DNA of 64,000 nucleotides from Halobaculum gomorrense (GTDB lineage Archaea > Halobacteriota > Halobacteria > Halobacteriales > Haloferacaceae): NCBI RefSeq assembly GCF_900129775.1, contig NZ_FQWV01000005.1, positions 1 to 64,000 of the forward strand. The letters run 5' to 3'. The position numbers and the translations under genes are program-made. Positions 52,136 through 60,642 of the stretch are shown piece by piece (the first letter of the stretch is position 1; each line of letters begins with the position of its first letter). The notes below the pieces were generated by a model that had not been told where the DNA came from, made no database searches, and saw only the letters and a program-made list of their open reading frames with translations.

Positions 52136-52221
52136 ATACAAGAGTTCCGACATGGATCCGGTCGGGCCCGGACCCTGGCGAACCGGGAGGCCCAAATACT
52201 CCCGCGGGGAATCCCCCGGCG

Positions 52222-52734
52222 ATGAGCGACCTCACCGACGAGGAGCTGGAGCGGCTCGCGGACGTGGTGCGGCTCCAGCCGACCAAGAACAGCGAACTCG
52301 GCGACCGGTGGGGGATGGACAGCGGCAGCGACGTGCACAGCTACCTCGAGAACCACCTGAAGGACTACTACTACCGCGACGACAACAGCCTTATCCGCGC
52401 CACGGGCGAGGCCGCGGAGCGCACCGGCGCTGAACCGGGCGTCGTCGACGACGAGGACGACCCGAACGCGGTGCCAGAGCGGATCACGGTCCCGGAACTC
52501 CACGAGCAGGTGTTCCGCGTCGTCGCCGACCACGACGAGCGCTCCGAGTCGGTCGTCTCCGTGCTGAACAGGGTGCGCGAGGGGTTCGGCGTCGATCCGG
52601 AGGCAGACGACGTGCGTCGCGCGCTCCAGAGCCTCCGGCGCAAGAACGTCGTCGAGGTGATTTACCGGACGGTGCCGACGTTCAGGCTCGCGGTGCCTCG
52701 CGAGGACGTGGAGGTCGTCGTGAGCGGCGAGTGA
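52222..52734 (+). CDS. DUF5797 family protein
   Basis: 170 residues. The N-terminal winged-helix-like half is MSDLTDEELERLADVVRLQP, TKNSELGDRWGMDSGSDVHS, YLENHLKDYYYRDDNSLIRA. The C-terminal half has a second helical unit (VLNRVREGFGVDPEADDVRR, ALQSLRRKNVVEVIYRTVPT). I recognise it as Halobacteria-specific DUF5797, probably a DNA- or RNA-binding protein judged by fold, with function unknown. It is divergent from the alpha/beta hydrolase and convergent with the DUF5787 gene. Confidence 0.85.
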   Translation: MSDLTDEELERLADVVRLQPTKNSELGDRWGMDSGSDVHSYLENHLKDYYYRDDNSLIRATGEAAERTGAEPGVVDDEDDPNAVPERITVPELHEQVFRVVADHDERSESVVSVLNRVREGFGVDPEADDVRRALQSLRRKNVVEVIYRTVPTFRLAVPREDVEVVVSGE

Positions 52735-52750
52735 CGCGACCGGCTCCGTC

Positions 52751-53758
52751 TCACTCCTCGTCGACCGCCCGTCGGCGCTCGCGCGCTCGCCGCCGCTCCA
52801 ACAGCGCCCGGATCCCCTTCCCGGGTCCGCCTTCGATGGGCCAGCCGTTCGTCCGCCACTGCGGCGGTTCCGGGGAGAACTCGGGGCAGCCCCCCTTGCA
52901 TTCGGCGGCCGTCGGCACCCGTCCGTTCGCGGCGCAGTACGGAACCAGCGCCCGCCTCTCCCTGCGGAGTTCGAAGTGGCGGCAGTCGGGGCGCATCGTC
53001 TCGTGGAACGAGCGCCAACCCCTCCCGTAGGCGCGCTCGGCCAGCAGTAGTCGGGTCCGGGGGTCGCCGTCGGCGTCGAGTGCAGTCGGGTGCCACACCA
53101 CCTCGGCAGCGTCGGCCCGGACGCCCTCCGAGAAGTCGAACTCGACGACGCCGACCTCCACGGGGATGTCCTCCAACAGCGCCGGCGACACCCGGTCCCC
53201 GGTCGCCGAGGTCGCGACCCACACCTCGTCTGCGAGCCCCGACTGCACGTCGTGGCGAAGCTGGTCCGACAGCGTCGCGGCCGCGCTCGCGTCCAGATCC
53301 GGCTTGTTCTCGATCGCGACGACGCGCTCGACCCAGTCGGGGTACTCCCGCAGGCGACGGAACTCGATTCGGCCGTTGCGTCCGCGGCGTTTCTCGATCA
53401 GGTCGCGGCCGGCCGCGCGGTGGACGGCCTCGCGCACGTAGCGCCAGGGAACGCCCAGGTCATCCAGCGCGTCCCGATACCACCGGTAGTCCACGGGCGC
53501 GCCGCGGACGACGCGCAGGAGGTCCGAGTCGAGTTCGCGCTCGCCGAACGCGCGCCGCTCCGCCAGCGCGTTGGGGTCGACCTCCAGCACGACCGTGTCC
53601 CAGCGGCGCTCGCGGGTGCCCAGTTGGCGCGCGACGACGACCGGTCGGTCGCCCTCGGCGGGGTGCCAGGCGAGTTCGGCCCACCGACTGACGAGCAGCT
53701 CGAAGGCGAACTCGCTGTCGCCGGCGCCCCGAAACACACCCGGAGGTGGCGCGGACAC
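52751..53758 (-). CDS. DUF5787 family protein
   Basis: 335 residues. The core resembles a restriction-endonuclease-like fold: YPDWVERVVAIENKPDLDAS (the E-N-K of a PD-(D/E)xK motif), then DVQSGLADEVWVATSAT. The C-terminus has a Cys cluster (DCRHFELRRERRALVPYCAA, AAECKGGCPEFSPEPPQWRT) ending in NGWPIEGGPGKG, a signature I associate with DUF5787. A nuclease role is suggested by those motifs but is inference. Confidence 0.8.
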   Translation of the reverse strand: MSAPPPGVFRGAGDSEFAFELLVSRWAELAWHPAEGDRPVVVARQLGTRERRWDTVVLEVDPNALAERRAFGERELDSDLLRVVRGAPVDYRWYRDALDDLGVPWRYVREAVHRAAGRDLIEKRRGRNGRIEFRRLREYPDWVERVVAIENKPDLDASAAATLSDQLRHDVQSGLADEVWVATSATGDRVSPALLEDIPVEVGVVEFDFSEGVRADAAEVVWHPTALDADGDPRTRLLLAERAYGRGWRSFHETMRPDCRHFELRRERRALVPYCAANGRVPTAAECKGGCPEFSPEPPQWRTNGWPIEGGPGKGIRALLERRRARERRRAVDEE

Positions 53759-53842
53759 GAACTAACCGGTTTCGGTGTCGCTGGTGCGCCGGCGACGCGC
53801 GGCCGGCGGTTCGCTCCCCCGTGTCGGCGTGGACGCTCCCGA

Positions 53843-54304
53843 TCAGCCCTCGGATTCGAGGAGGTAGCCGTCGGCCTCCGTCGCCTGGAGTTCGTCCAGG
53901 TAGTCGTGGGCCTCCTCGAGGATCTCGCGGGGACCGTCCTGCGTGATGGTGTTGAGCGCCTGCTCGTAGTCGCGCCACTGCAGGTCGCGGTGTTCGGTCG
54001 ACAGCTCCGCGGAGGCCTCGAACGAGTGGGCGATAAACAGATGCACCGTCTTGTGGATGGTGCTTCCGCCCGCCTCGAACACGTAGTCGTACTCCCTGCG
54101 GAAGCCGTCGATGAGGCGGAAGTCTTCGACTCCCGCCTCCTCGGTCACTTCTCTGATCGCCGTCTGCTGGAGTTCCTCTTCCCCTTCGACCCCGCCCTTG
54201 GGGAACTCCCAGTCCCCGGGTCGGCTCTTCAGGAGCAGGTACTCCCGTTTGCCGCGGGTGTCGCGGAAGAGGATGGCTCCAGCGCTAGTCGCTTCGACCG
54301 GCAT
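53843..54304 (-). CDS. Nudix hydrolase (Ap4A hydrolase-like)
   Basis: 153 residues. EATSAGAILFRDTRGKREYL, then LLKSRPGDWEFPKGGVEGEE, and the Nudix box GGVEGEEELQQTAIREVTEE continuing AGV. EYDYVFEAGGSTIHKTVHLF and LQWRDYEQALNTIT match asymmetrical diadenosine tetraphosphatase-type enzymes (bis(5'-nucleosyl)-tetraphosphatase, MutT/NUDT2-like). Probable substrates are dinucleoside polyphosphates; specificity is not proven. Confidence 0.9.
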   Translation of the reverse strand: MPVEATSAGAILFRDTRGKREYLLLKSRPGDWEFPKGGVEGEEELQQTAIREVTEEAGVEDFRLIDGFRREYDYVFEAGGSTIHKTVHLFIAHSFEASAELSTEHRDLQWRDYEQALNTITQDGPREILEEAHDYLDELQATEADGYLLESEG

Positions 54305-54559
54305 TGCCGACAGGTAAGCTACCCCGGTTCAAGAGTATGTCGGAGCGGAGACTGGCCTACCGGCCGGAACGGCACCTGTACGGCGCCGAGCGTCCGCGAT
54401 GCTGCCGCCGGCGACGTGGTCCGGCGGGCGGGGCGACGGCCGTGGTTGCGACGGCGGCCCATCCCTCCGTCGACTTTCGTGGGAGTGGCCCACGTGGCGC
54501 CGCGCGGGTAGATGCGCTTTTGCCGCTTCGGCGAAACAGGGAGGGTAGACCCACAGCTC

Positions 54560-54892
54560 ATGACCTTCGTAACCAAACTCCGCTTCCAGAGCGGGGACCG
54601 AGCCGCCCTCGACGACACCGTGAACGGCATCCGCGAGATGCTCGAACGGAAGGGCGCCGAGTGCAAGGGGCCCCACACCGAGCCGGCCGAACGCGTCCGC
54701 GTCCCGCTGTACGAGGGACTCTCCTCGGGCGACCGACTCGGCGACTGGACGTTCGAGGTGTTCGCCCGCCGGCTGGAGATCCACGGCAACGACCACATCG
54801 CCCGCGAGGTCGGCCACATGGACTTCCCCGACTCGGTCCACGTCGAGATCGAACTGGAGCAAAAGAAGCCGCTCGGCTACCGGCAGAACTGA
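54560..54892 (+). CDS. uS10-family ribosomal protein paralogue
   Basis: 110 residues from ATG 54560 (MTFVTKLRFQSGDRAALDDT). Characteristic S10 features are MLERKGAECKGPHTEPAERV, RVPLYEGLSSGDRLGDWTFE and IELEQKKPLGYRQN, with the sheet/helix spacing of S10. It has no tuf or S7/S12 neighbours, so it is not the ribosomal-operon copy. I regard it as the second S10-like gene (uS10/mL48) found in Halobacteria. It may be a ribosome-associated or extraribosomal form. The next gene, 21 bases on, is the flavin reductase. Confidence 0.8.
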   Translation: MTFVTKLRFQSGDRAALDDTVNGIREMLERKGAECKGPHTEPAERVRVPLYEGLSSGDRLGDWTFEVFARRLEIHGNDHIAREVGHMDFPDSVHVEIELEQKKPLGYRQN

Positions 54893-54913
54893 TCTCATCC
54901 CCTGCCTCCCGCC

Positions 54914-55579
54914 GTGTACGTCCACGTCAACGCCGCCGTCTCCGTCGACGGGAAGCTCTCCTCGCGCCGCCGCGAGCAAGTCCGGATCAGCGGTGACGAC
55001 GACTTCGACCGCGTCGACCGAATCCGCGCGGCCGCCGACGCCGTGCTCGTCGGCGTCGGCACCGTCCTTGCGGACGACCCGCACCTCACGCTCGACGAGG
55101 AGGACCGCCGCGTGCAGCGCCTCCGCAACGGCCGTCCGGCGACGCCCGCCCGCGTCGTCGCCGACTCGCGCGCCCGCACCCCGACGGACGCCCGGATCCT
55201 CGACGACGAGGCGACGACCTACCTGCTCGTGAGCGACCGCGCCGACCCCGACCGACTCGACGCGCTCCGGGACGCCGGCGCGGAGATACTGGAGGCCGGC
55301 GGCGACGGCGGCCGCGTCGACTTCCGCGCGGCGTTCGACGCGCTCGAAACCGAGGGGGTCGAGCGGACGATGGTCGAGGGGGGCGGCGAGGTGATCTTCT
55401 CGCTTTTCGACGCCGGCCTCGTCGACGAACTCACCCTCTACGTCGGGTCGCTCGTGATCGGCGGCAGCGACGCGCCGACGCTTGCGGACGGCGACGGGTT
55501 CGTCGACCAGTTCCCCCGACTCGATCTGGTCGACGTGGCGCGCGTCGACGACGGCGTGTTGCTCTCCTATGAAGATTGA
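54914..55579 (+). CDS. 2,5-diamino-6-ribosylamino-pyrimidinone 5'-phosphate reductase (ArfC/Rib7)
   Basis: 221 residues from a GTG start (VYVHVNAAVSVDGKLSSRRR). RibD-C-like reductase fold: VNAAVSVDGKLSSRR, ADAVLVGVGTVLADDPHLTL, PARVVADSRARTPTDARILD, RTMVEGGGEVIFSLFDAGLV, DELTLYVGSLVIGGSDAPTL. In archaea this NADPH enzyme reduces the ribose of the FAPy-derived intermediate in riboflavin/F420 synthesis, the same pathway as GTP cyclohydrolase IIa at 20004. It lies 21 bases after the S10 paralogue and may share its transcript. Confidence 0.9.
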   Translation: MYVHVNAAVSVDGKLSSRRREQVRISGDDDFDRVDRIRAAADAVLVGVGTVLADDPHLTLDEEDRRVQRLRNGRPATPARVVADSRARTPTDARILDDEATTYLLVSDRADPDRLDALRDAGAEILEAGGDGGRVDFRAAFDALETEGVERTMVEGGGEVIFSLFDAGLVDELTLYVGSLVIGGSDAPTLADGDGFVDQFPRLDLVDVARVDDGVLLSYED

Positions 55580-55821
55580 AGTGCGGTGACGGGGCCACCC
55601 CGTCGCGTGCGCTGACCGCCGCCGTCCGTCGCCCAGCGGGTGTGCGACTCACCGACGGACGCGACCGCGAGTCGCCTGTTCGCCCACCCGCCAGCGACGG
55701 CGTCGCAACCGCCTCGACGGTGGCGCTGCCCGACGGACACGATCACGTCGGCTGCAGCGGTCGTGCGCGAGCCCGGCATTCCAGTGGAACGGTTAACACG
55801 CGAGCTCACCAATGACGCGGT

Positions 55822-56157
55822 ATGAGCAGCAAGACCGCGGCCGGGGAACCCATCGAGATCGAAAGCGAGGAGCAGTTCGCGGAGTTGACCGGCGAGGGGC
55901 TCGTGCTCGTCGACTACTATGCCGACTGGTGCGGACCGTGTAAGATGCTGGAGCCGACGGTCGAGGAACTCGCGGACGAAGTCGACGGGCTGACGGTTCT
56001 CGAGGTCGACGTGGACGCGTTCAAAGAGCTCGCGGCCGACGCCGGCGTCCGCGGCATCCCGGCGCTGCAGTTCTACGCCGACGGCGAGGAGGCCGAGCGG
56101 CTCGTCGGCGTACAAAAAAAGGAGTCGCTGCTGCAGGTCATCGAGCGGCTGCAGTAA
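55822..56157 (+). CDS. thioredoxin
   Basis: 111 residues. VLVDYYADWCGPCKMLEPTV holds the classical WCGPC active site. VLEVDVDAFKELAADAGVRG and IPALQFYADGEEAERLVGVQ (cis-Pro) complete the fold, ending in KKESLLQVIERLQ. A GGTTAACA box near 55789-55796 precedes the ATG by about 30 bases. It is a cytoplasmic protein disulfide reductase. Confidence 0.95.
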   Translation: MSSKTAAGEPIEIESEEQFAELTGEGLVLVDYYADWCGPCKMLEPTVEELADEVDGLTVLEVDVDAFKELAADAGVRGIPALQFYADGEEAERLVGVQKKESLLQVIERLQ

Positions 56158-56211
56158 GCTCCGGCGCGCGACTCGGGTTCCCGCGGTGACGACGCCCGCG
56201 TCGGTGGGCCG

Positions 56212-57027
56212 TCACTCGACCGGATCGAACGCGTCGACGAGCGCGTCGTGTGCCTCGCCGTTCGAGGCGATCAACCCCGTTGAGCCGGGGCGCCAGCGAT
56301 CGCCGTGCACGTCGGTCGCGCGGCCGCCAGCCCGCCGGATCAGGTGGACGCCGGCGGCGGTGTCCCAGGCGTTGAGTTCGACCGTCGAGGCGACCGCGTC
56401 GAGCTCGCCGGTCGCGACACCCGACAGCGCCGCCTGCGCGCAGCCGAACCGCCGCACGTCGCCGAACTCGATGCAGACAGTGTCGACGGCCTTCGACAAC
56501 TCTCTTCGATGGGAAGCCGAGACGCCGAAGACGGGGTTGACGAGCAGTGCGTTCGGATCGGCCGTGTCGCCGACGGTCACCGGATCGCCGTTTCGTCGTG
56601 CGTCGCCGCTGCCGGCGACGTACAGGTCGTCAGTCGCGGGCGCGTAGTTCGCTGCTGCGACGGGCTCCCCGTCGCGACAGACCGCGATGCTCGTCATCCA
56701 GACGCGGTTCCCCTTCGCGTAGTTGACGGTGCCGTCGATCGGGTCGACGACCCACGCGGCGCCCGTGTCGGGGACCGTTTTCAGCGCGTCGCCCTCCTCG
56801 CCGACGACCGCGTCGTCGGGATAGGCGTCACCGACGGACTCGAAGATGCGCTCTTGGACCGCGCGGTCGACGGCCGTGACGGCGTCCATCGGGCCGTCCG
56901 CCTTCGTCTCTACGTCGAGCGCCGAGCGAAAGGAGTCGAGCGCGACAGCCCCGCCGCGCTCGGCGGCCGCGACGGCGGCGGCGAGCCTGTCGTCGGCGTC
57001 CGCCGATGGGATCGGTTCGTCGGTCAT
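56212..57027 (-). CDS. inositol monophosphatase family protein
   Basis: 271 residues. The metal-dependent phosphatase motifs are VVGEEGDAL (Glu), WVVDPIDGTVNYAKGNRVWM (DPIDGT) and VELNAWDTAAGVHLIRRAGG (WDTAAG). In archaea this family acts both as IMPase and fructose-1,6-bisphosphatase, and the two cannot be told apart by sequence alone. The overall length fits the smaller archaeal form. ATG 57027 gives MTDEPIPSADADDRLAAAVA. Confidence 0.92.
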   Translation of the reverse strand: MTDEPIPSADADDRLAAAVAAAERGGAVALDSFRSALDVETKADGPMDAVTAVDRAVQERIFESVGDAYPDDAVVGEEGDALKTVPDTGAAWVVDPIDGTVNYAKGNRVWMTSIAVCRDGEPVAAANYAPATDDLYVAGSGDARRNGDPVTVGDTADPNALLVNPVFGVSASHRRELSKAVDTVCIEFGDVRRFGCAQAALSGVATGELDAVASTVELNAWDTAAGVHLIRRAGGRATDVHGDRWRPGSTGLIASNGEAHDALVDAFDPVE

Positions 57028-57118
57028 ACCGGGCGATCGGGCGCCCGGTACAAGCCTCGGTCGATCTCCGGTTCTCGTCCACCGCCGACACCCCGGCGTT
57101 GTGTCCGCCGCCGTTCAA

Positions 57119-57259
57119 TCACTCCACGCGGCCGACGGCGACGTCGTGCCCGGCGGCGTTCTCGCGGTCGGCGGCCAGCCGCGCGGCCGCCCGTTCGGAG
57201 TCGCCCAGCAGTTCCGTCGGACAGTCTCGGCAGACGATGTGGAACGTAGTGTCGCGCAT
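57119..57259 (-). CDS. 46-residue haloarchaeal protein with a CxxC pair
   Basis: A small gene masked by longer frames. The product begins MRDTTFHIVCRDCPTELLGD, continues SERAAARLAADRENAAGHDV and ends AVGRVE. One Cys-x2-Cys pair is followed by a helix and a C-terminal His-Asp-Val strand, a half zinc ribbon/knuckle layout I recall from small Halobacteria proteins. It lies between the IMPase and HflX genes on the same strand. The function is unknown. Confidence 0.7.
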   Translation of the reverse strand: MRDTTFHIVCRDCPTELLGDSERAAARLAADRENAAGHDVAVGRVE

Positions 57260-57380
57260 GTCGGTCGGCGACTCGACTCGATCGCTGTTTAGTATCGACC
57301 GCCTAACTGCGGTACCAACCGACTACCCACGGGGAGCTGTGCGGAGAACGTCGACGGCGGAATGCGTTGGCGGTCGGTCG

Positions 57381-58730
57381 CTACGGCGACTCCGCCGACT
57401 CCGCCGTCGCCTCGTGATCGAGGTCGGCCGCCCGCGAACGGGCCTGCTCGACGACCGACGGCGGCGCCTCGAACTCCAGGTCCACCTGCTGAGAATCGTA
57501 CTCCTCGCGGTCGACGTGACCGTTGTCGTGGACCCACGAGACGAGGCTCATGGTCTCGTCTGACAGCGGGAGCAGCAGCCGCTCTCGCTTCCAGTCGGGC
57601 AACTCCGCTTCGACGCGCGCACGGAGCTCGTCGACCCGTTCGGCGGTCAGCCCGGAGGCGCACACCGGGTTCGGTGCCAGCGCGGACAGCGCCTCGCGCT
57701 TGCGGCGGAGTTCGTCGTCGCCGAGGCGGTCGACCTTGTTGAACACCGTGACGATGGGCGCCTCGTTGCGCTCGTACAGCGTATCGTGGGAGGTGACGAG
57801 CTTCTCGCGCATCTCCTCGACGGGCTCGCTGGCGTCGACGACGAGGAGGACGAGGTCAGCGTGGTACACGGACTGGAGCGTCGACTTGAACGACTCCACC
57901 AGCCAGTGCGGCAGGTCGGAGATGAACCCGACCGTGTCGGTGAGCAGCACGTCCCGCTTACCGGTGTTCGCGCGGCGGGTCGTGGTTCCCAGCGTCGTGA
58001 ACAGCTGGTTCTCGGACTCGGCCGTCGAGTCGAGGTCAGGGTGCCTCTCGGCGTTCTCGTCGACCGCGAGGTCGTCCGCGAGTCGGCGAAGCAGCGTCGA
58101 CTTGCCGGCGTTCGTGTACCCCGCCAGTGCGACCAGATCGAATCCGGACTCCCGGCGGCGCTCGCGGCGCTTCTCCTCGGTCTCGGCGATCGCGTCGAGC
58201 TCGTCTTTGATCCGGCTGATCTGGGCCTTGATGTCGCGCTCGCGCGACTCGTCGTACTCGCCCAGCCCCATGAACCCCGGTCGCTCGTCCCGCTTCGCGA
58301 GGCTCGCTTTCACCTCGGCGCGCGGCAGCTCGTAGCGCAGCTCCGCGAGTTCGACCTGGAGTTGCGCCTTGCGCGTCTGCGCGCGCTGGCCGAAGATGTC
58401 GAGGATGAGCGTGAAGCGGTCGACGACCTCGGCGCCCTCCGGGAGCTTCGAGCCGATGTTGAACGTCTGGTACGGGCCGACCTCGTTGTCGATGATGACG
58501 ACGTCCGCGTCCTCTCGGGCGACCAGCGCCGCGAGTTCGTCGGCTTTCCCCTCGCCGAAGTGGTACGCTGGGTCCTGATCGCGGGCCTGTGAGAGCGACG
58601 CGGTCACCTCATAGCCAGCGGCGCGAGCCAGCTCCGTGATCTCGGTCAGGTCGGCGCTCCCGCGGTCGACGCGCTTGGCGACGACCGCCGTCGGCGCGTC
58701 ACCGGTGTGTCGGTCAGGAATGGGTTCCAT
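57381..58730 (-). CDS. hflX: GTPase HflX
   Basis: 449 residues. The N-terminal HflX domain includes VAKRVDRGSADLTEITELAR and YHFGEGKADELAALVARED. The GTPase domain has VALAGYTNAGKSTLLRRLAD (G1), VLLTDTVGFISDLPHWLVES (G3, DTVGF) and TVFNKVDRLGDDELRRKRE (NKVD). HflX splits or rescues ribosomes and binds the large subunit. The C-terminal domain ends in an acidic tail. Halobacterial HflX is usually this length. Confidence 0.95.
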   Translation of the reverse strand: MEPIPDRHTGDAPTAVVAKRVDRGSADLTEITELARAAGYEVTASLSQARDQDPAYHFGEGKADELAALVAREDADVVIIDNEVGPYQTFNIGSKLPEGAEVVDRFTLILDIFGQRAQTRKAQLQVELAELRYELPRAEVKASLAKRDERPGFMGLGEYDESRERDIKAQISRIKDELDAIAETEEKRRERRRESGFDLVALAGYTNAGKSTLLRRLADDLAVDENAERHPDLDSTAESENQLFTTLGTTTRRANTGKRDVLLTDTVGFISDLPHWLVESFKSTLQSVYHADLVLLVVDASEPVEEMREKLVTSHDTLYERNEAPIVTVFNKVDRLGDDELRRKREALSALAPNPVCASGLTAERVDELRARVEAELPDWKRERLLLPLSDETMSLVSWVHDNGHVDREEYDSQQVDLEFEAPPSVVEQARSRAADLDHEATAESAESP

Positions 58731-58922
58731 CCACCTCCCGGTTCGCGATGGTCCGTGTCGGTCGCATACTCGCGGGTACGGGGCCAGTCGACTTCAATTC
58801 CGCGCCGACGCGACCGGGGTAGGTTGCCCAGTCCGGCCGTTCCGCGCGTGGCGATATCCGACACCCGTCCTGTCGCTTCTCGCCCCACAAACGACTTAAC
58901 CGGGGACGGCCCAACCCAGGGT

Positions 58923-59264
58923 ATGCCAGGGCCAGAAGCGATCGCGCAGCTCGGAATCGACCCGCAGAAGCTCGGCCTCGAGCTGGGGACGGGCGCCGTC
59001 GTCGGCGGGATCGTCGGCTTCGCGGCGAAGAAGGTCGCGAAGCTGATCGCGGTGCTCGTCGGGATCGAGCTCGCGCTGTTCAAATTCCTCGAATCGCGGG
59101 GCATCCTGACCGTCAACTGGGACAAGCTCGGCGCGACGTTCATGTCCGCCAGCGACGTCGCGGCCGGGAGCCAGCCGCCGTCGTGGGTGAGCTCGATCCT
59201 GTCGACGCTGTCGGTGTCGGCGGGGTTCACCGGCGGCTTCTTCATCGGCTTCAAGCGGGGATAA
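58923..59264 (+). CDS. FUN14 family protein
   Basis: 113 residues from ATG 58923 (MPGPEAIAQLGIDPQKLGLE). LGTGAVVGGIVGFAAKKVAK, LIAVLVGIELALFKFLESRG and VSAGFTGGFFIGFKRG give a short membrane protein with two or three hydrophobic segments of the FUN14 family. The C-terminal GGFFIGFKRG motif is diagnostic. Its function in archaea is unknown; eukaryotic FUNDC1 relatives act on mitochondria. Confidence 0.88.
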   Translation: MPGPEAIAQLGIDPQKLGLELGTGAVVGGIVGFAAKKVAKLIAVLVGIELALFKFLESRGILTVNWDKLGATFMSASDVAAGSQPPSWVSSILSTLSVSAGFTGGFFIGFKRG

Positions 59265-59322
59265 CGAGGCGACCGCGGCGTTCGTACGCCGCGGCGACGC
59301 TCGGTCGGCTCGGTCGCGGCGG

Positions 59323-60048
59323 CTACCGACGGCTGATCTCGTCTTCTTCCTTCACGACCCGGGTTTCGGCCTCTCCGCTGGACACCTCGTTCACGAGGTC
59401 GTAGAAGTCGTTCTGCAGCCCCGCGGGGAACGTGACGACGCCGACCCACGAGCCGTCGCTTTGCCACTCCTCGCGCTCCAGCTCGCCGAACTCGCGCACC
59501 TTCGCCTGCCCGGAGCCGGCGTAGTCGGCGGGCAGCTGCACCGCGATCGTCACCTCGTCGAACCGGATCGGGATGACCGGGCGCAGCGCGTCGAGCGCGT
59601 CGTCGATCTGGTTCTCGACGGGCTCCATCGGCTCGACGGTGAACCCCGCCTCCTCGAGCGCGCGCTCGATGCGCTCGGGCGGGTGGGGCGCGTCGTCCAT
59701 CTGCGGGTTCACCGCGTTGCGCGTGATCCGGTTGACGAGCTGTTTGTGCTTCTGTTCGAGCATCTCCTTGCGCTGCTCGGCGGTGATCTGGATCTCCCCG
59801 CGCTTGACGACCTCCGGGATGATCTCCATCGCGTCGGTCGTGCCGAACACCTCCTCGACGTCCTCCTCGGGCGGGCGGTCGCCGCGGGAGGCGTTCTCGA
59901 ACACGTCCTCAGCGGCGATCACGTCCTCCAGGTCGCCCTCGAACTCGCCGCGCTTGATCGCCAGCGCCGCGTCCGGGTCGATGAGCACCTCGAACCGTGT
60001 GCCGTGCGATTCCAGTCTGGCGGTGACGGCCTCGTCGAGTGATATCAT
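59323..60048 (-). CDS. SBDS ribosome maturation protein
   Basis: 241 residues from ATG 60048 (MISLDEAVTARLESHGTRFE). The N-terminal FYSH domain spans VLIDPDAALAIKRGEFEGDL, EDVIAAEDVFENASRGDRPP and VFGTTDAMEIIPEVVKRGEI. The middle and C-terminal domains contain EMLEQKHKQLVNRITRNAVN, IPIRFDEVTIAVQLPADYAG and SWVGVVTFPAGLQNDFYDLV. SBDS, with an EF-2-like GTPase, releases anti-association factor aIF6 from 50S. It is one of the best-conserved archaeal proteins in the window. Confidence 0.95.
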   Translation of the reverse strand: MISLDEAVTARLESHGTRFEVLIDPDAALAIKRGEFEGDLEDVIAAEDVFENASRGDRPPEEDVEEVFGTTDAMEIIPEVVKRGEIQITAEQRKEMLEQKHKQLVNRITRNAVNPQMDDAPHPPERIERALEEAGFTVEPMEPVENQIDDALDALRPVIPIRFDEVTIAVQLPADYAGSGQAKVREFGELEREEWQSDGSWVGVVTFPAGLQNDFYDLVNEVSSGEAETRVVKEEDEISRR

Positions 60049-60122
60049 AGGTGGTGGTTCCGCGGCCGTGATTAAAAGGTATCCGGCGGACGCTACGGGG
60101 GCAGTACGGCTCCCGGCACAGT

Positions 60123-60641
60123 TCACTCCAGCACGGTTTTCTCCTTCGTCACGACCTCCACGTCCGTGATCCGCGTGTTCGGATAGTCGCCCGTCACGTC
60201 CTTCTCGGCGGCCTTCACCATGTCCCAGACCGTGTTCAGACCCGTTGTTACGCCCTCTAGCGCCTCCATCTCGCAGCCTGTCTTCCCAGTCGTCTCGACG
60301 GCGACCTCCAGTTCGATTCGGTCGTCGGACACCGTGAAGTCGGTGTCGACGTTCGTGATCGGGATCTGGTGGCACATCGGGATCGTCTCCCAGGTGTGTT
60401 TCACCGCCTGCACCGCGCCGATCCGGGCGGTCGCGAGCACGTCGCCCTTCTTGACCTCGTTGCCGCGGACGGCCTCGACGGTCGACTCGGTGAGATGGAT
60501 CGTCCCGCGCGCGACGGCGCGACGCGCGGAGTCCGGCTTCTCGCCGACGTTCACCAGCTGCACGTCGCCCGCGTCGTCGGTGTGGGTCAGGTCGTCGTCG
60601 GCCCGCGCGTCGCGGTCGGGGGTGGACTCGTCGTCGCTCAT
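60123..60641 (-). CDS. moaC: cyclic pyranopterin monophosphate synthase
   Basis: 172 residues. The conserved block VNVGEKPDSARRAVARGTIH, ATARIGAVQAVKHTWETIPM, CHQIPITNVDTDFTV and GKTGCEMEALEGVTTGLNTV contains the catalytic Lys and His residues of MoaC, which completes cPMP formation in molybdopterin synthesis. The N-terminus has an acidic extension. Its start lies 1 base after the nnr stop, so the two form an operon. moaA is not in the window. Confidence 0.95.
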   Translation of the reverse strand: MSDDESTPDRDARADDDLTHTDDAGDVQLVNVGEKPDSARRAVARGTIHLTESTVEAVRGNEVKKGDVLATARIGAVQAVKHTWETIPMCHQIPITNVDTDFTVSDDRIELEVAVETTGKTGCEMEALEGVTTGLNTVWDMVKAAEKDVTGDYPNTRITDVEVVTKEKTVLE

Positions 60642-60642
60642 G

